The notes under the pieces were generated by a model. It made no database searches and was not told the DNA's origin. It saw nothing but the letters and a program-made list of their open reading frames with translations. Shown here piece after piece: positions 26,762 to 34,777 of a DNA stretch of 64,000 nucleotides (position 1 is its first letter; each line of letters begins with the position of its first letter). Position numbers and translations under genes: made by a program. The stretch spans positions 1-64,000 of the forward strand of contig JBGCDH010000025.1 in the NCBI GenBank assembly GCA_045105235.1. Reading direction: 5' to 3'. The DNA is from GCA-2684655 sp045105235. Lineage in GTDB: Bacteria > Planctomycetota > UBA1135 > UBA2386.

Positions 26762-28129
26762 ATGCGGGCATTTCGTGGGTCAATGGGCGTGTGCCTCCTT
26801 CCAATGTTGCACCGAGCTCTGCTCGGCTTGGGTTCGCTGCTCGTTTTGGCCGGCGGTGCAAGCTCCTCGCTCCCAGGGCAGGCTGCGGAAGCTAAGCCGC
26901 GCGTGGGCCAGTCGCCCGCAAGCAAGGATCTGCACAGCAAGGTTCTGGATGCGCTGGAGCTGGCGCGGCCCGCGTTGCTCGCCCATGTGCGCAACGCGGC
27001 CACTGGCAGCACCCGGTCCGGCGAGCTGGCGCTCGTTGTGCTTGCCGCGCTGCACGATGGCATCGATCCACGGCACGCCGACATGGCGAAGGCAATCAAG
27101 AAGCTGGCCAAGGCGAAGCCCAATCAAACCTACGACATCGCCCTCCGCCTGATCGTCTTGGACGCGTGCCCCTCCTTTCCGGATCGCAGCAAGCTGGCCA
27201 AGAAGGACCTGAAGCGGCTTCTGCAGCATCTGTCGCGTCGGGGCTGCTTTCAGTATTTCGCAAAGCCGTCGACGTGGGATTTGAGCAATACGCAATACGG
27301 AGCGCTCGGGCTGCGCGCCGCCCTTTCGATGGGGCTGCGCGTGCCCCGCGATGTCTGGCGCCGCATGGCGCAGAGCGTGCGCGCCCAGCAGGGCCCAACC
27401 GGCTCTTTTGGATATGCGCGATCCGATAGCGCCGCGAGAGGCTACGCGTCGATGACCGCGGCGGGCATCGCCGTGCTCGCGGTCTGCCAGCAGGGTATGG
27501 AGGGGCAGGGGCAGCTCGCTCGCGACTTGGATGGTCACCTCCAGAGCGGGTGGCGCTGGTTCGGGCGCAATACGGATCGCATCGGCTCGCCCAAGGAGCG
27601 GTGGTCGTTCTACTTTCACTACGGTCTTGAGCGGGCCGCGATTCTGTGCGGTGTCGACAAGGTGGCCGGTGTGGTCGACTGGTATGAGGCCGGGGCTCGT
27701 ATGTTTGTCGATGAGCAGCTGGCGGGCGGTGGCTGGCAGAGCGCCAAGGACGGCTTTCCGGGCAGCCATTTGTCCGGCAAGCGCGGCGACTCGGTGCCCA
27801 CGGCTTTCGCGGTGCTGTTCCTGCGGCGGAAGTTTCAGCGGAACATTGGCCCGATCACGCAGCACATCGTGCGGTTGGTCAACATTGGGCCCATGTCCAA
27901 ACCTGCCGATATCTCTGCGTGCAGCAAGACGCTCGTCGCCCGCGGCATCGATGCGTTGCCCGATACCCTGCAGGCGCTGCGCAGCGAGGTGGAGACCAAG
28001 CGACGCGCCGCAGCCGGCGCGCTGCAGGGGCTGTGCGGCCAGGACTTCGGCTACGACCCTGCCCGCGACCGTGACGGCAACCGTCGCGCGCTGCGTCAGG
28101 TGGAGATGTGGTACCTCAAGAATCGCTAG
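26762..28129 (+). CDS. Secreted alpha/alpha-toroid protein (prenyltransferase/squalene-cyclase-like fold)
   Basis: The predicted 455-residue protein has a signal peptide (core LLGLGSLLVLAGGASSSLPG) and repeated helical hairpins with QW-like motifs: QQGPTGSFGYAR and QLAGGGWQSAKDG. It has the general look of the terpene cyclase/prenyltransferase toroid group common in planctomycetes. The catalytic DxDD motif of squalene-hopene cyclases is not present, so I do not assign hopene synthesis despite hpnCDE elsewhere in the window. The ATGs at 26783 and 26804 are also possible starts, and none has a good ribosome site. The frame open before 26762 is antisense to the epimerase. Its TAG stop lies in the dispersed element. 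Confidence 0.75.
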   Translation: MRAFRGSMGVCLLPMLHRALLGLGSLLVLAGGASSSLPGQAAEAKPRVGQSPASKDLHSKVLDALELARPALLAHVRNAATGSTRSGELALVVLAALHDGIDPRHADMAKAIKKLAKAKPNQTYDIALRLIVLDACPSFPDRSKLAKKDLKRLLQHLSRRGCFQYFAKPSTWDLSNTQYGALGLRAALSMGLRVPRDVWRRMAQSVRAQQGPTGSFGYARSDSAARGYASMTAAGIAVLAVCQQGMEGQGQLARDLDGHLQSGWRWFGRNTDRIGSPKERWSFYFHYGLERAAILCGVDKVAGVVDWYEAGARMFVDEQLAGGGWQSAKDGFPGSHLSGKRGDSVPTAFAVLFLRRKFQRNIGPITQHIVRLVNIGPMSKPADISACSKTLVARGIDALPDTLQALRSEVETKRRAAAGALQGLCGQDFGYDPARDRDGNRRALRQVEMWYLKNR

Positions 28130-28308
28130 TGTAGTGCATCTGGTAGACGGGGAATGATCCGGGATGCGAGGGCGTTCGTCGCAAGGCGCTGCGACGAATG
28201 CATGTTCCAGACTGTCTGCCGGGGAGCCGTCCTGCCGAGGAGCAGCAACGCCGCGACGGGCGTCTTCGTGCCCGCAGAATGCCCCTTATATCAGATGCAC
28301 TACACTAG
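28126..28308 (+). repeat. Dispersed TIR element, copy C (complete, 183 bp)
   Basis: The ends are perfect 17-bp inverted repeats, CTAGTGTAGTGCATCTG at 28126-28142 and its complement at 28292-28308. Inside are a 12-bp stem (28172-28183 with 28190-28201; one G-T pair) and a second hairpin, CGGGC (28257-28261) with GCCCG (28270-28274). The left CTAG contains the stop codon of the upstream gene. The right end faces a converging gene 25 bp away. A tandem duplication of about 16 bp (TGCCGGGGAGC / TGCCGAGGAGC) in the middle is absent from copy D. No transposase is encoded. Confidence 0.9.
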
Positions 28309-28332
28309 CGCGGGAAGGCGATCGCCCGGTTC

Positions 28333-30093
28333 CTACCAGCTCAGCACGTCAAAGGCGCGGTGGCGAGGATCACGAGCGTGACGGTAGACGAGCAGCAGTT
28401 CTTGACCCGGGGCTCCATCCAGTTCGACGGCCTGAAGTGTGTCGAGGGTCCACCAAGCCGGGTCGCGCATGTCGATGGTCGCGCTGCGTTCGCGGCCGCC
28501 GGTGATGCGTCCCCCGAGATCATCCAGTAGGCCGGAGAGGATTCCGAAGACGCGGTCGAGATCAAAGATCGGGTCTTCGTCTTCGAAGACGAGCTTGCGA
28601 AGCATGGCGACCCCCTGCTTGCTGTCGAGACTTGGTGCCGCGGGCACGCCTCGGTAGAGCTCAAGCGTTTGGCCATCGCTGCCAACCACTGCAAGATCGT
28701 CTTGGCTGTCCCCCGTGAAGTCGCCGCGCGTCGAAATGCGAACCTTGCCGATCAGCGAAGTGAAGCGCTCGACCAGCTCGTCTTGTCGACTGAGCAGGGA
28801 AAGCACGGGCGGGATACGAATCGTGACCGTGCGCCGCCAGCGAGGCTTGCTGGCAAAGCCGTTGACTTCGCTGCGGTAGCCGACGGCGTGCACGTCGACG
28901 TCAATGGACTGCAGCAAGCCGAGAATCAGCGAGCCAACACCGGGCAGCTGTGCGCGTATGGTCAGCAGGTCGCGTTTGCCGTCTTCATCGAGATCCAGCA
29001 GCAGCATGCCGCTGACGTCTTCGGCGACCGCCTGGGTGCGCGCTTTTTGAAACTGTGGCCCATCGCGGCTCGCGAGGAAGGTCCAGATCTTGCGGCGGTG
29101 GGCGATGACGTAGTCGGGGATTTCGTCGCCGTTGATGTCGCCGCTCTGCAGCTGCTGCGCGTCGCTGATCACCGCCGTCTGGCCAAGCTCCATGGCAGCC
29201 TTCGGCGTGCTGTCGACGAACTGCTCGAGGTCGACTTCAATGGGGTCGTCAAAGCTGCCGTCGCCGCGCTGCAGGTGGAAGCGACGCACGGAGCCCTCGC
29301 GCGTCAGTAGATCGTCGCGGCCGTCGCCGTTGAGATCGTCGGTCGTAATGCGTGGCACGCTGAGGGTGCCGAGCAACTCTTGGTCGAGACCGCGGTTGCC
29401 GTTGGTGGAGTTGCCCGTGCGGATCCGGGTGCGAATGGGCACCGGCACGATTTCCATGCGCTGAAACGTCGGCGCCGCTTGTTCTGGGGTGGCCGCGACC
29501 TGTAGGTAGGGCTCGACGCCGCCCATGGTCGGCAGCATCAAATCGAGGCGGCCGTCCTGATTGAGGTCGAGGACAAACGGCGAAAGCTTGGGCGTGCCCG
29601 TATGGATACGGATGCGTGCCCGCCGCGCGAGGGTGACCGAGGTTCCTCCGCTCGGTCCGCCGCCGCCGAACTCCTCCGCGAAGAATGCGGCGACGGTTCG
29701 GCGCGAGTCTGCCAGGACAAACTCATCACCGCTGCGGGGCAAGACGTCGGCAACGGCGACCAGGCAGTGCTCTGCGTCCGGGATTTCGATGCGGCCGGTG
29801 CGGATGATCTCGCTGCCCCCACGGCCGTCTCCCAGCGCGAAGCGCAGCAGGGCGGCGGGCTGTCGCGGCTGCCGGTCGATGACGATCACCTCTTGCTTGC
29901 CGTCGCCGTCGCTGTCCGCCAGCGTTTGGTCTTCGACGCCGAAAAGCTCTAGACGTGCCAGCACGCGGCCGTTTGGCCTGCTGCCGTTCGGGGCCGGGGT
30001 CGCCGCCGCCTCTTGGCCGATCGCTGCGCTGCCGAGCGCGAGCGCGAGTGCGAGCGCGAAAGAACTCACGGTGATTCTCGTAGGAGCGTTCAT
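28333..30093 (-). CDS. Secreted FG-GAP/VCBS-repeat protein
   Basis: The 586-residue product has a signal peptide (LALALALGSAAIGQE) and multiple FG-GAP/VCBS-type calcium-binding repeats: DSDGDGKQEVIVID, DLNQDGRLDLMLP, DLNGDGRDDLLTR, DINGDEIPDYVI and DLDEDGKRDLLTI. These build a beta-propeller outside the cytoplasm, usually for adhesion or ligand binding. Its ATG overlaps the stop of the upstream FG-GAP gene in ATGA. It is the last gene of the four-gene operon starting at 34698. Confidence 0.85.
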   Translation of the reverse strand: MNAPTRITVSSFALALALALGSAAIGQEAAATPAPNGSRPNGRVLARLELFGVEDQTLADSDGDGKQEVIVIDRQPRQPAALLRFALGDGRGGSEIIRTGRIEIPDAEHCLVAVADVLPRSGDEFVLADSRRTVAAFFAEEFGGGGPSGGTSVTLARRARIRIHTGTPKLSPFVLDLNQDGRLDLMLPTMGGVEPYLQVAATPEQAAPTFQRMEIVPVPIRTRIRTGNSTNGNRGLDQELLGTLSVPRITTDDLNGDGRDDLLTREGSVRRFHLQRGDGSFDDPIEVDLEQFVDSTPKAAMELGQTAVISDAQQLQSGDINGDEIPDYVIAHRRKIWTFLASRDGPQFQKARTQAVAEDVSGMLLLDLDEDGKRDLLTIRAQLPGVGSLILGLLQSIDVDVHAVGYRSEVNGFASKPRWRRTVTIRIPPVLSLLSRQDELVERFTSLIGKVRISTRGDFTGDSQDDLAVVGSDGQTLELYRGVPAAPSLDSKQGVAMLRKLVFEDEDPIFDLDRVFGILSGLLDDLGGRITGGRERSATIDMRDPAWWTLDTLQAVELDGAPGQELLLVYRHARDPRHRAFDVLSW

Positions 30094-31643
30094 CGGCGGA
30101 ACCTCACGTGGCGAACTTCGTGATCGGCAACCAGCAACAGGTCGTCGCCGAGCGGGTCCAACGCGACGATGCGGAAGTCGTCAGGAATCGCTACGCGAGC
30201 GATGGTCTTGCCGAGCTCGAGTGCGTCGCCGTCGGCCTTGAGCAGGCGCTGCTCGAGTTCGCCGCCGCCCCCGCCTGCGTGCAGCAGCACGTCGCCCGGA
30301 AAGCCTCGTCGGCCCGGTCGAACGCGAAGAAACGGTCGCGAGAAGCGGCCGGCGTTCTTGCTGAGCGGCAGAGGTTTGAGGAGCAGTGCCTGTTTTTGAA
30401 ACGAGCTGCCGTCGTTGCCAAAGATGTTGAGCTGCACCTCCGCGGTGCCGCTGTCAGATCCAGGTAGGCTCGGTAGCGACGACGTTCGCAGCGTGACGCA
30501 GACAAGATCCGCGCGTCCGTTGCCGTTGGCGTCGACAAACTGCACGGGGATGGCGTGCGGTTGCGTGCGCAGGCGGATGGTTCGTTTGTCTGCGATTCCT
30601 CCGTCGCTGTTGCGCCCGAACAGGTCGATGCGAGCTTCGATGCTGCCGTCGCGCTGCGCCGACGTGATGAGCACCAGCTCCGGCGTGCCGTCCGCGTCGA
30701 CGTCGTGCCAGCGAACATCGAACGTCGGGTCGACCGTCGTCAGTCGATCTTGTGGCAGCGGCAGCGGCATCTCTCGCTGTATGGGCGTGATGCGGCTTGT
30801 TGCGCGTTTGCTCGCGGCAGATGTCGGCGCTTCGCCAAGGGATGTCGAGTAGGTGCTGCCGTTGCGGTAGCAAGCGATGTCGCGTGCGCCGTCGCCATCG
30901 AGGTCGAGCACCGCGCGCGGCGGTGTGCGCGCCGAAAGCGAAACCAGCGGGCCACCGCTGCCGGTGCCCTGTCCAAATCGTAGCTGCAGTCCTTCGCGGT
31001 CGATGGCAACGCTGCCGTTCGAGCCGCCGTTGCGCGATAGGGTTGCGCGGCGCGTTGGCAGCTGAAGCGTGCGGGGCGCAGCAAACTTTGGCACGCCGCT
31101 GTCGCTCGGCAACTGGCGCCATAGCGACCAGGCGTTCGGGCCGGGCAGCAGTAGGTCCTCGGCGCCGTCGCCGTCAAAGTCGTCGACCGCGTCCGTCAGC
31201 GCCACGCACCGGTCCGTCGCTGCCGGCCAGACTAGAGAGTGGCGAAAAAGGCGCGTGTTGGGATTGTCTTGGTCGCCAGCGAGTCGCTGCCAAACGGCCT
31301 GTTCGGACGTGAACAGAACCAGCTCGCGGCCCGGGTCGGCTGCGAGTTCGACAAATGCGAATGCGACGACGTCGCGGTCGAGCGGGATTGGCTCGCGCGA
31401 TGGCGATGCGGCAAACCTGCCGCTGCGCGGATCGCGCAGGTGAATCCGTAGCTGGCGCCGCTTGTTGGCTTCGTTGTAGCAGGCCAGCACAAGGTCGGAC
31501 TTGCCGTCGGCGTCCACGTCCGTGCAGCTGGTTTCGCGGACGGCCCAGCTGTTCGGCAGCTGCAGCGTTGCCGTCACGGGCTGCTGCGGCGCCGCGGTCA
31601 AGCAGCTCGCCATCAGGCTGGCGGCGAATCGGTAGGCGATCAC
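30090..31643 (-). CDS. Secreted FG-GAP/VCBS-repeat protein, paralogue
   Basis: A 517-residue protein with a short N-terminal hydrophobic region (YRFAASLMASCLTAAPQ) that serves as a signal peptide and may be a weak lipobox. Calcium-type repeats are clear: DVDADGKSDLVLACY, DDFDGDGAEDLLLPG, DLDGDGARDIACY, DVDADGTPELVLI and DANGNGRADLVCV. It is likely a propeller paired with the next gene, to which it is joined by an ATGA overlap; it also overlaps the upstream PDZ gene in the same way. Confidence 0.82.
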   Translation of the reverse strand: MIAYRFAASLMASCLTAAPQQPVTATLQLPNSWAVRETSCTDVDADGKSDLVLACYNEANKRRQLRIHLRDPRSGRFAASPSREPIPLDRDVVAFAFVELAADPGRELVLFTSEQAVWQRLAGDQDNPNTRLFRHSLVWPAATDRCVALTDAVDDFDGDGAEDLLLPGPNAWSLWRQLPSDSGVPKFAAPRTLQLPTRRATLSRNGGSNGSVAIDREGLQLRFGQGTGSGGPLVSLSARTPPRAVLDLDGDGARDIACYRNGSTYSTSLGEAPTSAASKRATSRITPIQREMPLPLPQDRLTTVDPTFDVRWHDVDADGTPELVLITSAQRDGSIEARIDLFGRNSDGGIADKRTIRLRTQPHAIPVQFVDANGNGRADLVCVTLRTSSLPSLPGSDSGTAEVQLNIFGNDGSSFQKQALLLKPLPLSKNAGRFSRPFLRVRPGRRGFPGDVLLHAGGGGGELEQRLLKADGDALELGKTIARVAIPDDFRIVALDPLGDDLLLVADHEVRHVRFRR

Positions 31644-32773
31644 GATCCGGACTCCAACAGCTGGTCGGAGTCACCGCCGCCAAAGCCGATCAGCCATAGC
31701 AGCCGGAAGCGCCAAGCTGCTTTGGTGCTTCGGTAGTTGAACATCCCCAGCAGCAGCGACCACTCGCTCTTGCCGCGGTCCGCTTCGTAGGAGAAGAGCA
31801 GAGGTATGGTGATTTCGTTGGTCTCTTGATCGCGATCGGTCAGCGCAACGTCGGTGGTGAAGCGTCGGCCGCCGCGCGTGTAGGTTAGCCGCATGCTGGC
31901 GCGCGCCTTGTCACGGATGGCCTGCAGGAGATCTTCTGGGTGTGCGATCTCGGCGTCGTCGACCGCGACGAGCAAATCTTTGAAGCGCAGGCCGGCGCGG
32001 CGCCAAGGGCTCTTTTGCGACATGCCAATGAGCACGGCGCCGCCGCCCGGGCCCAGACCCGCGCCGCGCGCTTCCACCTCGGTTGCGGTGCGGACAACGA
32101 TCCCAGCGCGCTGCTCCTCGCGAAAGCGCGCCGTCAGTGCGCGTGGCGGTGGCGACGCGCGCTCGACCAGGCGCAGCGTCGTGCGGGCTTCGCGGCCGGC
32201 CCGGTCGAGAAAGAGAGTGATTTCGGTGCCCGGCTGCGCTTCGAGCTCGATGCGGCGCCACTCGCTCGGGCGCCGAATCGTGCGCGCATCTCCGTCGACT
32301 TCGGCCTCGAGCACGAGGTCGCCCGGCGCGATTCCGGCGAGGGCCGCCGGCGAGTTTTCGACGACGCGCTCAACCTCGACGGAGTCGGGTTCGTCGAGCT
32401 TGGCCGCGAGCGTGTCGCGCGAATCGCGCAGATAGAGACCAGAGAACGTGCCCTTGGCGAGCGCGACGCGTTTGGATTCGTCATTGGGCTCGATGCGCAG
32501 ATCGAGCGGCTCTTCCATGTCGACGAGCGCCGGTGGTTCTTGCGGCAGGTCGGGGTTGATCGAGCATCCGGCCGTTGGCGGCAGCAGGAGCGCCAAAGCC
32601 AAAAGCGCCAAAACCGGCAGCGGTCGCGCCGATAGCGATGGCGCCGACAACGACCCAAGCGACAGCCGGGGCGCTGTCGCTTGGGTCGCTGGCCGTGGCT
32701 GTGCGGACGAAGATGTCGCGATACGGGCGTGGCTCAGGGTCGCGTGGCTCAGGGTCGCGTTTCTCAGGGTCAT
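31640..32773 (-). CDS. PDZ-domain lipoprotein
   Basis: The 377-residue product has a hydrophobic stretch (PVLALLALALLLPPTAGCSI) with a lipobox-like TAGC, so it is probably anchored to a membrane. Two PDZ-like modules follow: one around VENSPAALAGIAPGDLVLEA, the second around MSQKSPWRRAGLRFKDLLVA. There is no protease domain. PDZ modules bind C-termini or clients, so it may present or chaperone exported partners. The ATG at 32773 overlaps the ABC gene's stop. The N-terminal NATLSHATLSHA comes from a 15-bp repeat that covers the start codon. Confidence 0.75.
   Translation of the reverse strand: MTLRNATLSHATLSHARIATSSSAQPRPATQATAPRLSLGSLSAPSLSARPLPVLALLALALLLPPTAGCSINPDLPQEPPALVDMEEPLDLRIEPNDESKRVALAKGTFSGLYLRDSRDTLAAKLDEPDSVEVERVVENSPAALAGIAPGDLVLEAEVDGDARTIRRPSEWRRIELEAQPGTEITLFLDRAGREARTTLRLVERASPPPRALTARFREEQRAGIVVRTATEVEARGAGLGPGGGAVLIGMSQKSPWRRAGLRFKDLLVAVDDAEIAHPEDLLQAIRDKARASMRLTYTRGGRRFTTDVALTDRDQETNEITIPLLFSYEADRGKSEWSLLLGMFNYRSTKAAWRFRLLWLIGFGGGDSDQLLESGS
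32729..32773 (-). repeat. 15-bp tandem repeat over a start codon
   Basis: Three units of GTGGCTCAGGGTCGC (the last altered to end in CAT) cover the start codon and first codons of the PDZ gene; the first two encode TLSHA repeats and the third carries the ATG. Confidence 0.9.
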
Positions 32774-34698
32774 CGGATGCGCATGCGCGAGAATACAAGA
32801 TACGTGGCGGTTGCCGCGGCGGCGCACCACAGCAGCGGTGCCCAGGCTGCTTGCTCAGCCCAGACCCAGACGGCGTCCGCGGCGCCGCGGGCCGTCGATG
32901 CGAGGTAGCTAAGGATGGAGTCGTCGCGCAGTGGCGATGGCAGGTGGCTGGTCAGGAGCCAGCCGGCATCTTCGCCGAGAGGTCCGCGCAGGAGTTCTGG
33001 CAGCAGGACCAGCAAGGCTCCGAGCACGACGGCGAGCGCCGGATGTCGGGCGAGTGCGGATGCGGCGCCACCGAGCATCGAGATGGCGGCAAGTGGCAGC
33101 AGCAGCTGCCAAATGGCGAGCCACATCAGGGGGCTCACGTCCGCAGCGGAGCACAGCACCTCGCGGTCGCCATACCGGGTCACTTCTTCGAGGTCGCCAA
33201 AGCCGAACCAGCTGCCGCTGATCACAGCGGGAACGGCTACGAGGGTCAGCCAAGCCAGGGCCGTTGTGCCGAGGAGCAGGGTGAGTTTGCCGAAGAGGAC
33301 GTCGGAGCGGCGCACGCTGCGCACGAGCGTGTTGCGCAGCGTGTCGTTGCTGAGTTCGCTGGCAAAGATCTGGCTGCCGATCCAGAGCAGGCATGCGGCC
33401 AATACCGGCATGCCGTTTTGCATGGCCTGGGCCATGGCGAGATAGCCACTGCCGGCATCTGCGCTGAATCTTTCGCCGGCGTCGACCAGCTGTTGGCCTT
33501 CGGCAACGCGGCTGCCGTAGCTCTGCACCGTGCCCGTCGCGACCAGCGTGGGGGCGGCGAGCAAGAGCCAGGAAGATCGCCGCCGCACAAGTTTGCGCCA
33601 TTCGTGGCTGAGCACTCGCAGGCGCGGGCGGCCAACCCGTCCGAGTGGCGAGACGGGCGACGAGGCGACGGCCGCTTGCGTCGGAGCATCGGTTGCGGTC
33701 GTTGCGGCTGCCGTCTCAGCAATCGCACTCGCCGCCGCCGACGCACTCGCCGCCGACGCCGCCGCCGACGACGCCGCCGTATCCACAGCCGTCGCGGCCC
33801 GGTCCGCCTGCAGGTAGATGCGTTCGAGAGTGGCCTGCTCTGGCGCGAAAGAACTGAGGTCCGTGGTCGCGGCGAGTGTGCGCACAACCTCGTGGGGGCT
33901 GTGCGTGCCAAGCGTCGCAAACAGCCGGTCGCCATCGCGCTGCGTTTCGATGCCGAGCTGTTCTAGTTCGCGCTGCAGCGCGTCGGGGGATGGGCCCGTG
34001 GCGACATGACGAAGGCCCGTATGCTGCCGCAGCGTTGCCAGGTCGCCTTCGACGACCATTGCGCCTTCACGCAGCACGCCGACCCGCGTGCACAGCCCGT
34101 CGAGTTCGGCGAGCTGGTGACTGGATAGCAAGACGGTGGTGCCTTCCTCCCTGGTCAACCGCATCAGCAGCTGGCGAAGGTCGGCAATGCCTTCGGGGTC
34201 GAGCCCGTTGCCTGGTTCGTCGAGCAGCAGGAGGCGCGGCCGGCCGAGTAGCGCCTGGGCAATGCCAAGGCGTTGGCGCATGCCCATCGAGAACGTGCCA
34301 ATGCGGCGACTGCCGTGCTGCGACAGGTCGACCGTCTCCAGCACGCGTTCGGTCTCAGCCTGCGCAAGGCGCTTGGGCATGCCCTGCAGCAGCGCGAGCA
34401 TGCGCAGATGCTCGTGCGCACGGGCTCCGGAGCGAAAGCCCGGTCGCTCGATGAGGGCACCCATCAGGGCGTTTGCGGCGCGGCGACGTTCGGCTGGGTC
34501 CACGCCAAAGACGCGCACGCTGCCGCGGTTCGGTCGCAGCAGCCCGAGCACGCAGCGCATGACCGTGGTCTTGCCGGCGCCGTTGTGGCCCAAAAAGCCG
34601 TAGCAGTCGCCGGCAGCGATCCGCAGCGTGACGCCGCGAACGGCCGGACGCTTGCCGTAGCCGAAGTGCAGGTCCGTCAGGGTCAGGGCATCTGTCAC
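32770..34698 (-). CDS. ABC transporter with fused ATPase and ABC-2 permease domains
   Basis: A 642-residue fusion. Residues 1-220 are an ATPase with Walker A (LGHNGAGKTTVM), signature FSMGMRQRL, Walker B LLLLDEPGNGLDPEG and switch LLSSHQL. An Ala-rich linker (about residues 300-350) joins it to an ABC-2-type membrane domain with about six hydrophobic segments (LLLAAPTLVATGTV, LLLGTTALAWLTLVAVPAVI, WLAIWQLLLPLAAISMLGG, LALVVLGALLVLLP-like). One chain carries both parts, so it probably works as a homodimeric exporter. The start is a GTG. It leads the operon with the PDZ lipoprotein and FG-GAP proteins, which may be its cargo or partners. Confidence 0.88.
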   Translation of the reverse strand: MTDALTLTDLHFGYGKRPAVRGVTLRIAAGDCYGFLGHNGAGKTTVMRCVLGLLRPNRGSVRVFGVDPAERRRAANALMGALIERPGFRSGARAHEHLRMLALLQGMPKRLAQAETERVLETVDLSQHGSRRIGTFSMGMRQRLGIAQALLGRPRLLLLDEPGNGLDPEGIADLRQLLMRLTREEGTTVLLSSHQLAELDGLCTRVGVLREGAMVVEGDLATLRQHTGLRHVATGPSPDALQRELEQLGIETQRDGDRLFATLGTHSPHEVVRTLAATTDLSSFAPEQATLERIYLQADRAATAVDTAASSAAASAASASAAASAIAETAAATTATDAPTQAAVASSPVSPLGRVGRPRLRVLSHEWRKLVRRRSSWLLLAAPTLVATGTVQSYGSRVAEGQQLVDAGERFSADAGSGYLAMAQAMQNGMPVLAACLLWIGSQIFASELSNDTLRNTLVRSVRRSDVLFGKLTLLLGTTALAWLTLVAVPAVISGSWFGFGDLEEVTRYGDREVLCSAADVSPLMWLAIWQLLLPLAAISMLGGAASALARHPALAVVLGALLVLLPELLRGPLGEDAGWLLTSHLPSPLRDDSILSYLASTARGAADAVWVWAEQAAWAPLLWCAAAATATYLVFSRMRIR

Positions 34699-34777
34699 GT
34701 GAATGCGATACTCCTCGGATCGCGGGGGACTTCAAGACGCCGTCGGAACTTGTCCGTATCATCGCCGACCCGCAACC

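Noticed and set aside
26762..28129. Squalene-hopene cyclase
   Set aside because: No DxDD motif, a signal peptide is present, and the protein is shorter than the 600-plus residues of true cyclases.
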